Assembly: GCA_020740775.1 (NCBI GenBank)
Contig: JAHEWK010000013.1
Coordinates: 1,178,001-1,242,000 of the forward strand
Length of the DNA: 64,000 nucleotides
Reading direction: 5' to 3'
DNA from: Ilyonectria destructans
Taxonomy: Eukaryota; Ascomycota; Sordariomycetes; Hypocreales; Nectriaceae
Part shown: one piece after another, positions 22,336 through 34,200 of the stretch
How positions within the stretch are numbered: the stretch's first letter is position 1
Layout of the letters: every line of letters begins with the position of its first letter
Notes under the pieces: model-generated
Told to the model about the DNA's origin: nothing
What the model saw: the letters and a program-made list of their open reading frames with translations, nothing else
Database searches by the model: none
Translations under genes and position numbers: made by a program

Positions 22336-24690
22336 GGGACTGGGCTTTAAGACTACGGCGGACCACGATACCCACACAACTTGGGGGATTTAGGAGTTAT
22401 TTACTGAAACGAGCAACAGGGTTGGACACCGGCGTCCAACATGTTGAAGGGGATGGGCGGTCTGCAATGTGTTTTATCTTGGGGGGGGATCGTACTTGTC
22501 TCATCTGATAAGTATCGACGGCGTATACCTGGATTTAGTAGCCTTGTCTCAATTGATTTACTATGTTTAGACAACAAGGAACTCGGTGGACGGGCGAATT
22601 GTGGTTTAATTCCCGCTTTTCTAAGTGAAGTAGTTGCGAATCGATTCGAATTTGTTCCCGTAAACTTTATTTTGCAAACTAGCTAAACCGGCATGGGTGT
22701 ACGCAAGTCCTGACAAGAGCTGCATGCAGGAAAATGGAAAGCAACTGCCGAATTGCCTGGTTCAACTCTTAAACATCATTTGTCATATGTCTTGGCCCAA
22801 ACTCAATGGCGACAACGTGGGGACATGGAGAGAATGTGAGCCATTCTCGGGCGTCAAGTCTACAGGGTAGGCGACGTCCCGTGGCCTATTGACGAAGCAA
22901 CCAACACCTCGACTGTGCATGATGATCTGCATGCCCAGACGAGGGGTTTGCAGAAAAGAGGCTGCTGCTTCCTGAGCTGACCGGTGAACAGGTGACACGT
23001 CCAAAATGCTGCCCAGCCTGCCCTTGGAAAGTCGCACATGGACAGTGATTTGTGGTACACGGGGGTTTTCAGACCGAATGCCAAGCCCCCACAGTGGACT
23101 TGAAACCCCCGGCTTTAGAACATCCGGGGCTTTCGGGTGGCTGCCGGATGGACACTCATTCTGGGTACACGGCTGGGGATGAGCTACCTGGCAAGCCATG
23201 TTTTCACGGCCATGCCGTTGGGACTAGACGCAGACTACTGTAGCGATCCCTGCTGGGGCTCAGCTATTTGGGAACATCGTTGTGGCGCCGCGTGAGATTA
23301 GGATTTTTTTTCAACCTCGCGTGACTGTGATCAATGGGGTGGCTGACCAGAAGGCGACAGCGAGTTTCGTCCTGTTGCATCGACATGCGTTTCGCTCGAC
23401 CGGCCGAGATTTGGATGGAGAGCGCCACGATGTGAGCGAGCGAACCGGGTAAATGAATCCTTGATAGCGTGGTTCCGTGATTCGTTAATAGCACGGATCC
23501 TGCCACCCCCAAATTGCATCCGGAGAGAGGGGGTTTGTTTGGTGTGTGCTGTATGATTTTCTGTTGGTGGACGGGGAGTGGGAGGATTGCGGAGGACAGC
23601 TGGTAGATGGTCAATGGTACATGGTACGGGGAAAGAAAGTGGGAGTTACGTGGGAGATGGTGGTAGTGCAGCACTTTGATGGTCACTTGATATGGTGGGC
23701 GGGGAGCAGCGGCCCGGAATGGATAGACGGTGCGGAGAAGGGGAAAGAGGCGGTAACTAGGAGAAGCGGGAGGGAAAGCGAGGCGGCTGGGCAAAAGGAA
23801 GCAGAAGGAGAAGGGGTGAGGAAGGGTCCAAGGTAAGAAGGCGGGGTGGAAGGGGGAAAGAAGGGGAGTAGGATGGAGGAATTAAGGCTACCTTACCTAG
23901 GACGTATTATTGCCCAAAGTCCCACATCGGGGTCCGGCAGAAGCGAAGTGCCATTTCCACTTGACATGCCTTAGGTACCTCACCATTGGGAGTACCTAGC
24001 ATAAGTTAGGTATACCGAGAGAAGGGTGGATGCATGTGGCTCTTTCCTTCCACAGTAACTACTCCACATTGTGGTCTGTGGCCCGCGCCGCGCCCGCCAC
24101 AAGCTTTGGTCCGGCGTGGATCGCCCCTGTCATTGTTGTCGTCCCAGTCCCTTCCCACTTCGAGTTGAGTCCTCAACCGCGTGGCCCACCATCCTCCCGC
24201 CTTCTAGTCCTCAAGTCGGAATTCACAACCTACATCCTCCAATACTCCATCTCTCCAACGTAATTACTCCACCGCCTGTTCAGTCCCTGTCCATTTCCCC
24301 GTTTGGCTAAGCTTCCGTCGCTCGTCTCCCGACTCCCTCCCGGCATCGCTTCTCCAACTTCTCAAGTGATCAGCTCACATCACGTCTTCCTCTTACTTAC
24401 GTCCCATGGTCGAAGCTTCGGTCCCGACCTCGACGATGTTGCTGGGCGATTGTCGCGACCTCGTCTACCTCTAATACATCTCCACTGTATATTAAACCTC
24501 AACTTCTACCTTCCGAACCAAGCCCATCTACCAAGGCCGTCCTCGCCTCCTTGGCCGAACCAGCCGGCAACCTTGCAAGTTGCTCCCGCGACCCCGCCGA
24601 AGCCTTGTCACTTGTCATCCATCCATCTTGACCTCCATAAAACCCCAGCAACACGATCCCACATCTGTGCTGGACCACCATGTCCTAGCC
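22336..24690. other. 2.4-kb intergenic, leader of the second regulator
   Basis: Between the two tandem Zn2Cys6 genes. The first 400 bases are presumably the 3' flank of the first; the CT-rich part from about 24030 looks like a long 5' leader or promoter of the second. No gene is supported. Confidence 0.5.
24680..24688 (+). promoter_or_regulatory. two-codon uORF ending 2 nt before the main ATG
   Basis: ATG TCC TAG (Met-Ser-stop) at 24680-24688 is followed by CC and then the main ATG at 24691. Its context (A at -3) is good and the main ATG has G at -3. Ribosomes reaching the main start from the cap must first pass this uORF if the transcript starts upstream. Confidence 0.6.
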
Positions 24691-27686
24691 ATGACAACCT
24701 TGATCAACACGTCGGATTCGGTTCCACCACCGCGCCCGATCCGCTTCGTACACAACCAAGGACAACCACCATCCAAGCGGCGGAGAATCAATGCTGCGTA
24801 TGTCGCTCTTGTCGCGCCCAAACATAGCGGGGAAAGCTGGCGGAATAGCTTGCTAACTCGACTTGCAGCTGCTTAACATGCCGTAAACGAAAAACGAGAT
24901 GCGCTGGCGAACGGCCCCTTTGCTCGACCTGTACCAAGAATGGCCATCAGTGTCTGGGATACCCGGAAGAAATCAAGAAGGAGGAGGGCGAAAAGCATGG
25001 ATTTGCATCGAGACCCGAAGCCGACGAACGAGACCTACCCGATCGCCGCGACGATGAAGAAGACACAAAACCCCACAAACCCGTGATCCCCGTCAAGGTA
25101 ACCCCCGAGGTACTGGTTGCGCCACGAGCGCCGTTCGAAGCGACCTTGCTATCCAAGGCGACTGAGCCAGCCGAAGGTGATGCGCCGGGTGTGGCAGGAC
25201 GCATTCCCCAGTCAAGCCATTACCATGGCCACGACCCATCGAGCTCTCCAACAGCTGTCCGTCGCTCTGAAAGTAATCGCGTTCCATATTTCCGATATTT
25301 TGGCCCAACTGCCATTGTCCCCGGCTTCAAACAAATGGTCGTTTCGGTGCGTGATCGCCGTCGCTCGACCGCTGGTTCCATCGCCGCAACTTCACCTGTG
25401 TCTACTCATAGCGGAGCTCTGGGTAGCAGCTCCGCCGCCGAGAGCGATGTTGTCATTGAGGACCTGCCCGTCTACGATCCAAACGATCCGGCTCCGGTGC
25501 ACCCCCTTATAATCAACCTTGTCAAGACATTTTTTCTTCAGATGGGCTCGAGTTATCCGTTCCTAAAGCAACCGAGGTTTTTGCGCATGGTTAAGGAGAA
25601 AAGGGTTGAACCAATCCTTGTGGACTCCGTTTGCTCTCTCGCAGCGAGGTTTTCAGACCTACCCGCCCTTACGGGTGGAAACGACAAGATGCATAGGACT
25701 GAGCGTGGTACTGCCTTTGCCCAGAGAGCCAGGCAGGCCACTGTTGACACGTTCCCATGCCCAACCGTTGGTGCCGTCCAGGCGTGCCTCCTGATGGCTT
25801 ACGAGGGGTTTGGCGCAAGTCAAGACAGCGCATTGTGGATGTACCTTGGCCTCGCTATCCGGATGGCCGTGGACTTGGGCCTGCAGAAGGAAGTGGGAGT
25901 CCAATACCAGGGCGAAAAGGATCCCCTCTACATAAGCTGGAGCAGGAAGCCCGGCGACGAGGAGAGCCCCGAGGAAAAAGAGGATGAATTGAGCCCACCC
26001 AATCCCGAACAACAAAAGGAGGTCGTCCAGGAGCGTATGGACACGTTCTGGGCAGTCTTTATCCTTGACCGCGTCATCTCCTCAGGAACAGGCCGCCCGG
26101 TGACGTTCCGGGACGACGATTTTGAGCTCACCTTTCCGGAGCCTTCGATTGACCCGGCCACTGGGTGGCCTGCGCCCTTCCCCATCTTCCTTCAAATCAT
26201 CAACCTCTACGGCCGCGTGTGTGATGTGTTGAACAAGATTCGTGATGCCCAAGACTTGACCAAGGATACTTGGGACAAGCTCGGCGAAATGGAACATGAA
26301 CTTACTCGACTCTACAAGGGCTGGGACTGGCGACTGCAGTTCAACGTGAGCAACTTCAAGGCGTATCTTGGGGTCGGTCAGGGTACCACTTTCATCTTGC
26401 TGCATTTCTGGTTCCATGCACTATTTATCATACTCCATCAGCCGACGCTTCTTACGCCCTTTGCCGAACTCCGAAGCGAACTGCAGCTGGTGCCAGACAG
26501 CCGAGAGCTCAGCATGAGCAGCGCCAAGACGATCTGTGATATCCTGTCCTTTGCGGACCTGATTGACCCTAAGAGCTTCATCGGGAACCCGTTTACAAGC
26601 CAGCCCATCTACATTGCTGCCTGCGCGTTCCTCATGGAGTCGAGCGCGAATGCCTCGGAGACCCCATCCAGGGCAAGTTCACCACCAGGCTTTAAGCGGC
26701 CGGAGCAGCCCAAACAGGCAAAGTCGTCGAGGCATTCTCTTCTTGCCTCGGCGGCCAATCAGAACTACCAACGTTGTTACAACTCGCTTCAACAGGTTGA
26801 GATGTATTGGGGCGGTGTCAAGTACATATTGACAGCTCTAGACCAAAAGTCCAAGGGCATCTGGGATTGCGAGACATACACGTCGGAGGAGTATGAGAGC
26901 ACCAAGTCTCATCGAGACAGCAAAGGCAACATAAACTCGTTCCCGAGATTCGAAAATCAGGCATCTCCGAAGGTGTCAGGGCCGCCCATCGCGTGGAGTC
27001 TAGCAGGGACAGCCAATTCACCTAGCTCCAGTTTGACACTCATGTATCAGAATCTGGATACAATGGCTGGCACCCACCCCGCACAACCACTGAGACAAAT
27101 GAGTACTCCTCCCGGGAACATGGTCTACGACCCTATTAGGCAGAGTCTGCCAGAGTCAACAACTCTGCTGGCTCCAGCATATCCTCAACCAAATACGTCT
27201 GCGGTGAGGCACCCTCCGCGACCCTCGATGCCGCGTCGACATAGCAATATGTCTGCCACCAGCGGCCCGAGTCGGCCAACGGTCAAATTCGACACCTTAC
27301 CCGAGGACGGATATGGCACAGAACTGTACATGGCGCCCAGATTTACGCCGTCGAACCAGCAATCCAACGGATACGATGCATACAGCGCATCATCACCGAG
27401 CACCATGGCAGAAAACGGTGCGATTCCGGTGTCAACAATGTCAACCACCACCCCTACCAACTGCGTGGGGGCAAATGAAATGTACTACGGGTCAGGCGGA
27501 GTGCCATTCCAAATGCCATGGACTCAGTCGATGGGGAACATGGATTCCATCACTTTCAACAGTCAAGACATTGACATTGAAGCCCTGGGTCTCCAGCAGC
27601 CGGAGTTGATGGGCCCTTGGCTTGAATACATACCCGGGGAAGTTTTGGGACTGTTTGAGAACCCGGACATGGGACAGGGCCCCTGA
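24691..27686 (+). CDS. Zn2Cys6 transcription factor, Fungal_trans (PF04082) type
   Basis: Nuclear DNA-binding regulator of 974 aa from exons 24691-24797 and 24869-27686. The 71-bp intron has GTATGT, a GCTAAC branch and GCAG. The zinc cluster spans the splice junction: C37, C40, C47, C54, C57 and C64 (AACLTCRKRKTRCAGERPLC), after a basic KRRRIN. A charged linker follows, then YFRYFGPTAIVPGFKQM (about residue 120) and the middle-homology region (about 247-560), with the usual DTFPCPTVGAVQACLLMAYE and WMYLGLAIRMAVDLGLQ. The C-terminal 400 residues are Ser/Pro/Asn-rich and probably activating. The start at 24691 is chosen because it precedes the basic region and follows a tiny uORF. Target genes are unknown; its 3' end faces the 3' end of the chorismate synthase gene. 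Confidence 0.88.
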
Positions 27687-28126
27687 AATTTACTATTACC
27701 ATTCACGATTTTTATCCAAATTCCTACGGAAGATTACTGTATCTGCTTTACGGCGCGGATTGGGCTCGAGGAATACCAGGTCTAGGACGGCGTTTGCAAT
27801 GGGTATGGAAAACAGGGGCATGATATAGACATATCCAAGGTTGGCTTGGTCTGGTGTCTACGGGGGTTTGGCTCATGTATATCAGGCGTTCGCAATGTAA
27901 TGTGGATTGAATGCTAGGTACTTAAGAGCGGGTACCGAACGCTATTCAGACCCATGTTGCGGTTTGCGACATGATTCAGAAAGGTTGTAGTCTTTGATAC
28001 GCAAGAGACGACGAGAAATATAGTGCATGAACATATCCAATCATCTAACTTATATGAACAGGACATTTATTTGGTATTTATACGCCGGTGACCCTCATGA
28101 CACGTCCTCCTTTTTATTTTACGTTT
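27687..28126. terminator. convergent 3' flanks, regulator and chorismate synthase
   Basis: The 440 bases between two convergent genes must hold both 3' UTRs and polyadenylation signals. The part from about 28010 to 28080 is AT-rich. No gene was seen. Confidence 0.4.
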
Positions 28127-29358
28127 CTACTTCTTAAGAGCCAGTCCCTTACCCACCTGGCGGGCGTGCTGGGACATGATAGCATCGGCAACGACCAGCG
28201 CGGCCATGCCCTCAACAATGGGCACGGCACGGGGCACGACACAGGGATCGTGGCGGCCCTTGGCGGTCAAGACACCCTCGCCAGAAGCATCGCAGCGGGC
28301 GGTGGTCTGGTCCTGGCTGGTGGTGGCCGGGGGCTTGAAGGCGACCCTGAAGAAGATGGGCATGCCGTTGGAGATGCCGTCCTGAATGCCACCGGAGTGG
28401 TTGGTCTTGGTCTGCAGGCGGGAGCGGGGGATGCCCGTCTTCTCGGCGGCGGCATCGAGGGCCGGGGTAGCGACGAAGGGGTCGTTGTGGACGCTGCCGA
28501 GCATCTCGGCGCCATGGAAGCCGGAGCCAATCTCAAAGCCCCTGACTGCGGGGATGGACAGCATGGCGTGAGCGAGGGTGGCCTCGAGCTTGTCGAAGCA
28601 GGGCTCGCCGTGGCCAACGGGGGAGTTGCGGATGACACAGGTGACGGAGCCGCCAGTGCTGTCGTGCTTGTCGCGCAGTTCGGCAATGCGGTCCTCCATG
28701 CGTCGGCCGGCTTCTTCGTCAGGACAGCGGACCGGGAGGAATTCGTCACCCTTGGCCTTGGTGATGGTCTCGGCGAGGCTGAGGAAGGTAGGGTCAGAGC
28801 TCATGCCGCCAGCGTCTTCGAAGAGCTTGATGTTGCCGACGGAGGTGACAAAGGCGACAACGTCAATGCCATAGGCCTCCTTCAGCCACTTCTCAGCAAC
28901 AGCGCCGGCAGCAGCACGGGCGATGGTCTCGCGGGCACTGCTGCGGCGGCCGCCGGAGCTGGCCTTGATGCCGTACTTCTCGAGGTAGGTCCAGTCAGCA
29001 TGGCTGGGGCGAGGAAAGAGGTCGATGGTCTGGTCGCCGTAGTCCTTGGGGCGCTGGTCCTCGTTGGGGACAGTGAGGAGGATGGGCGTGCCCAGTGACG
29101 CCGTTTTCGGTGCCGGAGTGGATGGTGACACGGTGCTATTCGTTGCGGGGGGTTGTGATGCTGGACTGGCCGGGGCGGCGGCGGTTGAGCTGGGGCTGGA
29201 TATCGGCCTCGGTGAGGGCCAGGTTGGGCGGGCAGTTGTCGATGATGCACGAGACGGACTTGCCGTGGGACTCGCCCGCGCTGCGAGAGTCAGTGTCAGC
29301 GACCCCGCCAGAGGAAGCAATTGGAGGTCACGCGGAAGTAGTGTCCGAAGGTGGACAT
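28127..29358 (-). CDS. ARO2: chorismate synthase, 5' half disrupted in this sequence
   Basis: Chorismate synthase makes chorismate from EPSP, the last common step of the shikimate pathway. ATG at 29358 starts the expected [10 protein letters not shown]. The frame from about 29090 to 28127 is intact over some 320 residues, through [20 protein letters not shown] and a normal C terminus (GKGLALKK). Between these there are faults. The expected first-intron donor after VT is not GT; the acceptor GCAG at 29284-29281 with its CTGAC branch is intact and leads into [22 protein letters not shown] (29136-29138) replaces the Lys of RNEKDR. Two bases are missing near 29094-29096 (ACTGGGC for ACTCTGGGC). 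The FMN/EPSP-site motif GGGRSS reads GGRRSS (28943-28951). It is either a pseudogene or contains sequence errors. Confidence 0.8.
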
Positions 29359-30074
29359 GGCGGCGGTGATGGGGATGTTGAAGAGGGAAAGATTTGGTGT
29401 TGAGGCTGGCGAGAAGAGCCAGACCAGAGTAAATCCGATCTCGGGCGAGTCAGACGGTGTTGGAAATACTTTTTGGCAAGACCGAAGGGCGAGCGCGAGC
29501 GCGGGGGAGGGGCAGTGATGGGCAAGTGGAGGTTCCGCTTTGGGCTGCCAGCTGCAGGTTGACTTAATTCCTCAATTAATTAGTAGCGAAGGTCAAAATT
29601 CAACAGCCGTAGGAGCAACGACTCAATTGCGCAGGGGATTTGCATCTAAGGAAACAAACGCCCAGGCTCGTCTACCCGACCACGATTTCTTCTCATGGAG
29701 GAATTGGCGCGGTTGCGGTGACTCAAACTCTGGTTAATTCATCTTCCTCCGCCGCAACCAATAACGGACTGCCGTCGGCTTACAGGGACCTCCGGCACGT
29801 ACGACCCCAGCTGCAGGGGCATCTATCACCTCGAACCACTGAAAACCCTCTGAAGCCCGCTAAAGCCACAGCCGGTCGAACCCCCGCCTGCGGTTCGTCG
29901 CCTCGCTGCAAGGCTGACATGTTTTTCAACTGCCTCGGACTTGCCAACTCACGATGCATACCAGCTCTCAACAGTTTTCGACCTAGCCTCAACCAGGGAA
30001 CTCACGCCGCTCTCCAACGGTGGAAGAATCAACTCCATGTCCCATTGAGTCAATCCCAAACCACACACCTTGCA
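29359..30074. promoter_or_regulatory. divergent promoter region, ARO2 / lipoate ligase
   Basis: This 716-bp region separates divergent genes for chorismate synthase and lipoate-protein ligase and must carry both promoters. An AATTCCTCAATTAATTAG stretch lies at about 29567-29584. The frame of the ligase remains open upstream of its chosen ATG, with another in-frame ATG at 29920, so part may be coding. Confidence 0.45.
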
Positions 30075-31287
30075 ATGACTCTCCTTAACCGCCTAGTCCG
30101 GCCATCGAGACGCCTCACCTCCCTGGCTTCATTTGTCCCTCGGCGATGCTTCACCGAGGCTGCATCTCATCCCTCAAACAAGGTCCAGGTCTACACGTCT
30201 GCCTCTCAAGATCCATTTCTCAACCTCTCTATCGAGCACCACCTCCTGCAAAACACCCCTGAAGACTCCACCATCCTCATCCTCTACACCAACGCTCCCT
30301 GCATCGTCTTCGGCCGCAACCAGAACCCCTGGATGGAAGTCAACCTGCAGCGACTGGCCCAGATTAGAGATTCGCCCTCTAGTATCGGATGGTCCGCTGG
30401 CCCCGTGCAGCTCGTCCGGCGACGCTCCGGAGGCGGTACTGTATTCCACGATGGCGGCAATGTCAACTTTAGTGTCATCTGCCCTCCAGCTGCCTTTGAC
30501 CGAAACAAACATGCCGATATGGTGGTGCGCGCTCTCACCACCCTGGGACGCCCCAATACTCGTGTCAACGAGCGACATGACATTGTCATGGATGTCCCCG
30601 GAGATGCCATTGGTACATTCAAGATCTCCGGTTCTGCCTACAAGCTGACGCGCCTCCGTTCATTGCACCACGGCACATGCCTCCTGCGGAGTCCCAACCT
30701 GAGCAACATCTCGGGCATGCTGCGTTCCCCTGCCGAGGCGTTTATCAAGACACGCGGCGTGGACAGTGTGCGCAGCCCTGTCAGGAACGTTGACATCGAG
30801 AATGCCGCGTTTGAGGCGGCCGTGGTGGACGAGTTTGGTAAAATGTACGGCGAGTTTCAAGTTAGAGAAAAGGTTGATGAAGAGGCCCTCAATATTGTCA
30901 ACATCCGCAAGGGCTATGACGAATTGCGGTCTAGGAGCTGGATCTACGGGCAGACGCCCAGGTTCACTCTGTCAACGTCCCCATACGACGATGACCCCCG
31001 GGAGAGGCCCATGTTGCCTTTCGATGTGAGTTTGAACCCCAGAGTCGTAGGACTCACTGACAAACCATCAGCTTAATCTCCGCTTCGAAGCCAGGCATGG
31101 TGTCATCGAGGACTTCGCCGTTGACAAATCATCCGGCATCTCGGCTCTCAAGACGACATCCTTGTACGATGTCCCCGACTGGACCAAGCAGCTCGCCCAG
31201 GCTGGCATGGCCGACGAGAACACTGCCAAGGTCGGGTCATGGATGAATGATGTCCTGGGAAACCAGTTTACCAGGCCTACGCAATAA
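30075..31287 (+). CDS. AIM22: mitochondrial lipoate-protein ligase (LplA/AIM22-like)
   Basis: Attaches or transfers lipoate to the E2 and H-protein lysines of mitochondrial dehydrogenase complexes (family knowledge). The protein is 388 aa from exons 30075-31025 and 31072-31287. The 46-bp intron has GTGAGT and ATCAG. The start at 30075 gives a basic, Ser-rich presequence (MTLLNRLVRPSRRL) typical of a mitochondrial signal. The LplA core is clear: VFGRNQNPW, then RRRSGGGTVFHDGGNVNFS (about 114-132) and FKISGSAYKLTR with HGTCLL (about 182-200), including the conserved Lys before ISG. The C-terminal part (exon 2) continues the accessory domain. An in-frame ATG at 29920 would add 52 residues; the later start is preferred. 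Confidence 0.9.
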
Positions 31288-34200
31288 CCTGGTGCCTAGC
31301 AGTGGACATCAGACCAGACATCCGGCCGGATACGAACAAAACCGCCCTCATTCTTACACACCATTTCAATCACAAGGCAGGCATTCAGAGTTCCATGGTC
31401 CAGGCCGGTGGATGCCGGTTACGCACTCGGAGCGTTAATCAGGATACCCACACACTTCTAAGCTGAGCCTCACCCGCGTCGCGTCGCAAGACAAGATGTG
31501 GTGCCGTCTTCTTACGACAAATAGTTATGTCTCTCCCATCTCCCGGCCTCACCCGGGTCCAAGGAATGAGCCTTACACCCAACCACGGAGGCGAGCGAGG
31601 ACTCAGACATCACATGGCTTGTCAGCCGACCCGTGTCTCAACCACTCCCACAACTACCAACCCCCTCGTGCACACCTTCACAGCCGCGTCGTGATGGACC
31701 TCTCGCCGCACTGTCCTAGCGGCGCGACACTACTGGTCCTATTGCCCGGAGGTGAACAAGGTGTGGCTGCAGAGCCAGAGCCCGTCAAGGGATGGCTTTC
31801 GTGGTGAAGCTGTGAGACATTGAAGGTAGGGCATCGAGACCGAGCGTGAAGCCCGTGAGGCATCATCAGGATCGGTAGTTTGGAGGGTAAGGGGTGCATG
31901 TTGCATCAGATGGACAGTTCATGGAGATGGGGCAATCGGGAATGTGATCCCCGAGACATGCGAGCGGTGCGCGAGGATCTCACGCACTTTTCTTGCGAGT
32001 TGCAAAATGAATGGTACCGATGGACGAGAATGGCCCTGATGGTGTCGACCAGGGTGATGAGGTGGAGGGTATGAATGAGATGGATGGTGAGTAAAGGGGC
32101 TGGCTGGATAGCGGATGCGAACTGCCAGTCTCACCAGCTAAGCCGGGTCCCGGATGCCTCCCCGAAACTGAATGCCAAATGCCGTCGTTGCCGTCTTCGC
32201 CCAGACGAACTCCATCTGTTCGGCCTTCTTCCATTCCTCAGCTTCGACTTTGTCGCACATTCAAAACTCTTATCTCAGACCTCTTATCTGACGAGGAATC
32301 CTTCAGTATTGTGTCCTACAAACGGGTGGTCCTAAAGTGAAACATTCGTTCTGTACTCCGTGCAATCCCAGTAGCCACACGCTCCACCACACACGCACCC
32401 ATCACATTAGTGATCCTCAACCAACGCGAGGATGACGTGCAGCACAGCTTTCCCAAGGCGCAACTGAGAGCTGGTTCGCCACAGCCCCCTTGCGATCAGC
32501 ACTGGAAGAGCCTCGCACGGTATCCTGGCGTCTTCTCACCGCAGTGGCGTTCTTGCTCACCTCTGTTATTACTTTACTGAGCTAGCCTCTTTCTTGTGTC
32601 ACCCTCCTTCAGCGCGACAAGGCTTCTGAGGAGTACGGCGGCTTCCGGATGCGGCTGGTGATTGGAGGGCTGACCTGACGAGGTGAGGCGAGGCGAACAT
32701 CCTAGTTTGGCGGGGAAATCATCCTCTGGGTGGAGGGGTCCGAGTCCGTTGTGAACTTGTGTGTACGAAGTATCCGTAGAGACGCTGAAAATAGTGCTGT
32801 GACACATCCGTAGCCCTGTTCTGCTCCGCATATGCCCCGGATTTCCGTGGCAAGCCGTGAGACATCTCTTTGCTTTTTCGGCGGCGCCCCCTTCCCGTTA
32901 TGGGGTTGCTTTCGGAAATCTGCTGCTGATGTCCGGGGAATGGGTCCATGCAGCCCCTCTGCGATCGAGAAACACCATCCAGGGGAGCTTTCGCACCGGG
33001 TGTCAGCATCACTATCACTATCAGCATCCGCAGTTCTTATTAGCGGTGGCGCCGAAGCCTTCCGTCATAGACTCCTGATTCTTAGGCCTCAAGTGCCTTT
33101 ATGGTTCCCGTGCCGCGCCCGCGGTGGAGTAGTCACGCCGAGTTTAATCGCCGCCTTAGCATCTACGGAGTAGGCTCGGTGGTATTGGATCTGGGGATCT
33201 ACTGGGGAAAGTTCCAGGCTCAGCGCATGCATGAATCCCCGAACACTGCGTTCCGATATAGTACGCAGGATGTAGGCTTAGGCGTGGCAGCCAGTACATG
33301 TGAACAAGGTCGCTCCGCAGCGCTCCGTGTGGAGTTACCCCGGACAGCAGTACTCGGGTGGGAACCGCCAGTTGAACGCATGTTGCCGCCGGCGCCAGGT
33401 GCTCGGGCCCAACCTCATGAAGCCGTAAACCGAGATGTGTGTAACGCGGCAGGGCCATGAAATGACGAAAATCAAGTATTTTGGAACTCAGGGTCGTTTC
33501 CCGTCACCCACACTGTTGCGTCGTCGCCGCTCGTCAGCGGTTCACTTGCAAGGTGAGAGGGAGTATTGGGCTGGCCTAGACTCTGGAGGACGCGATGGGT
33601 TGTCGGGATGTGACGAATCACATTTTGTGCCGTCATAGCGGTTGGAAGTATTAACTAGACGTAGCTGTGGTGCGATAAGGCATTGCCATTTCCAGAGTAG
33701 AATAGGCGATATGTTGGAGCTGGCGTCCAATAGAACTTGCAGGAGATGAGAGAATTCTACCAAGCCTCCGGATCCAAGCGTTGGTAACCCGAAAACATGT
33801 CCGAATCGGGCGACGTGCTGAAGGATTCAATGTGAGATTGGCCCCAGCTTGGTGGCCAAAGCAAGTGCCTGCCGGAAAGTGTGATGAGAAATTAGGAAAC
33901 GCGCTTCTTGGACGGGATGCCGGCCGAAATGTTCATATTTGGCTTGATGTAACACATGCCTGTCGATCTTTGCTCATGGACATGCAGAGGGAGGCTATCG
34001 ACACCACCTTGAGAAAATTCCCGCGATTCTGGCAACAGCGTAACACCCTTAGCGATTATGCTGCATGTCCGTCGTCTTCACGAGTCGTGTCAGACTTCAG
34101 ACCAGGCACGATGACGGAACGGGTGCAACGGGGGGAGGCATACCGTCGCTTACGGCGGGACAACGTTTCAATGGGCGTTGTCCAAGGGACTAGACCCTAG

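Noticed and set aside
28127..29358. Repeat-induced point mutation as the cause of the chorismate synthase damage
   Set aside because: The changes are A-to-T, G-to-C and a 2-bp deletion; RIP would give C-to-T/G-to-A changes and lower GC across the copy.
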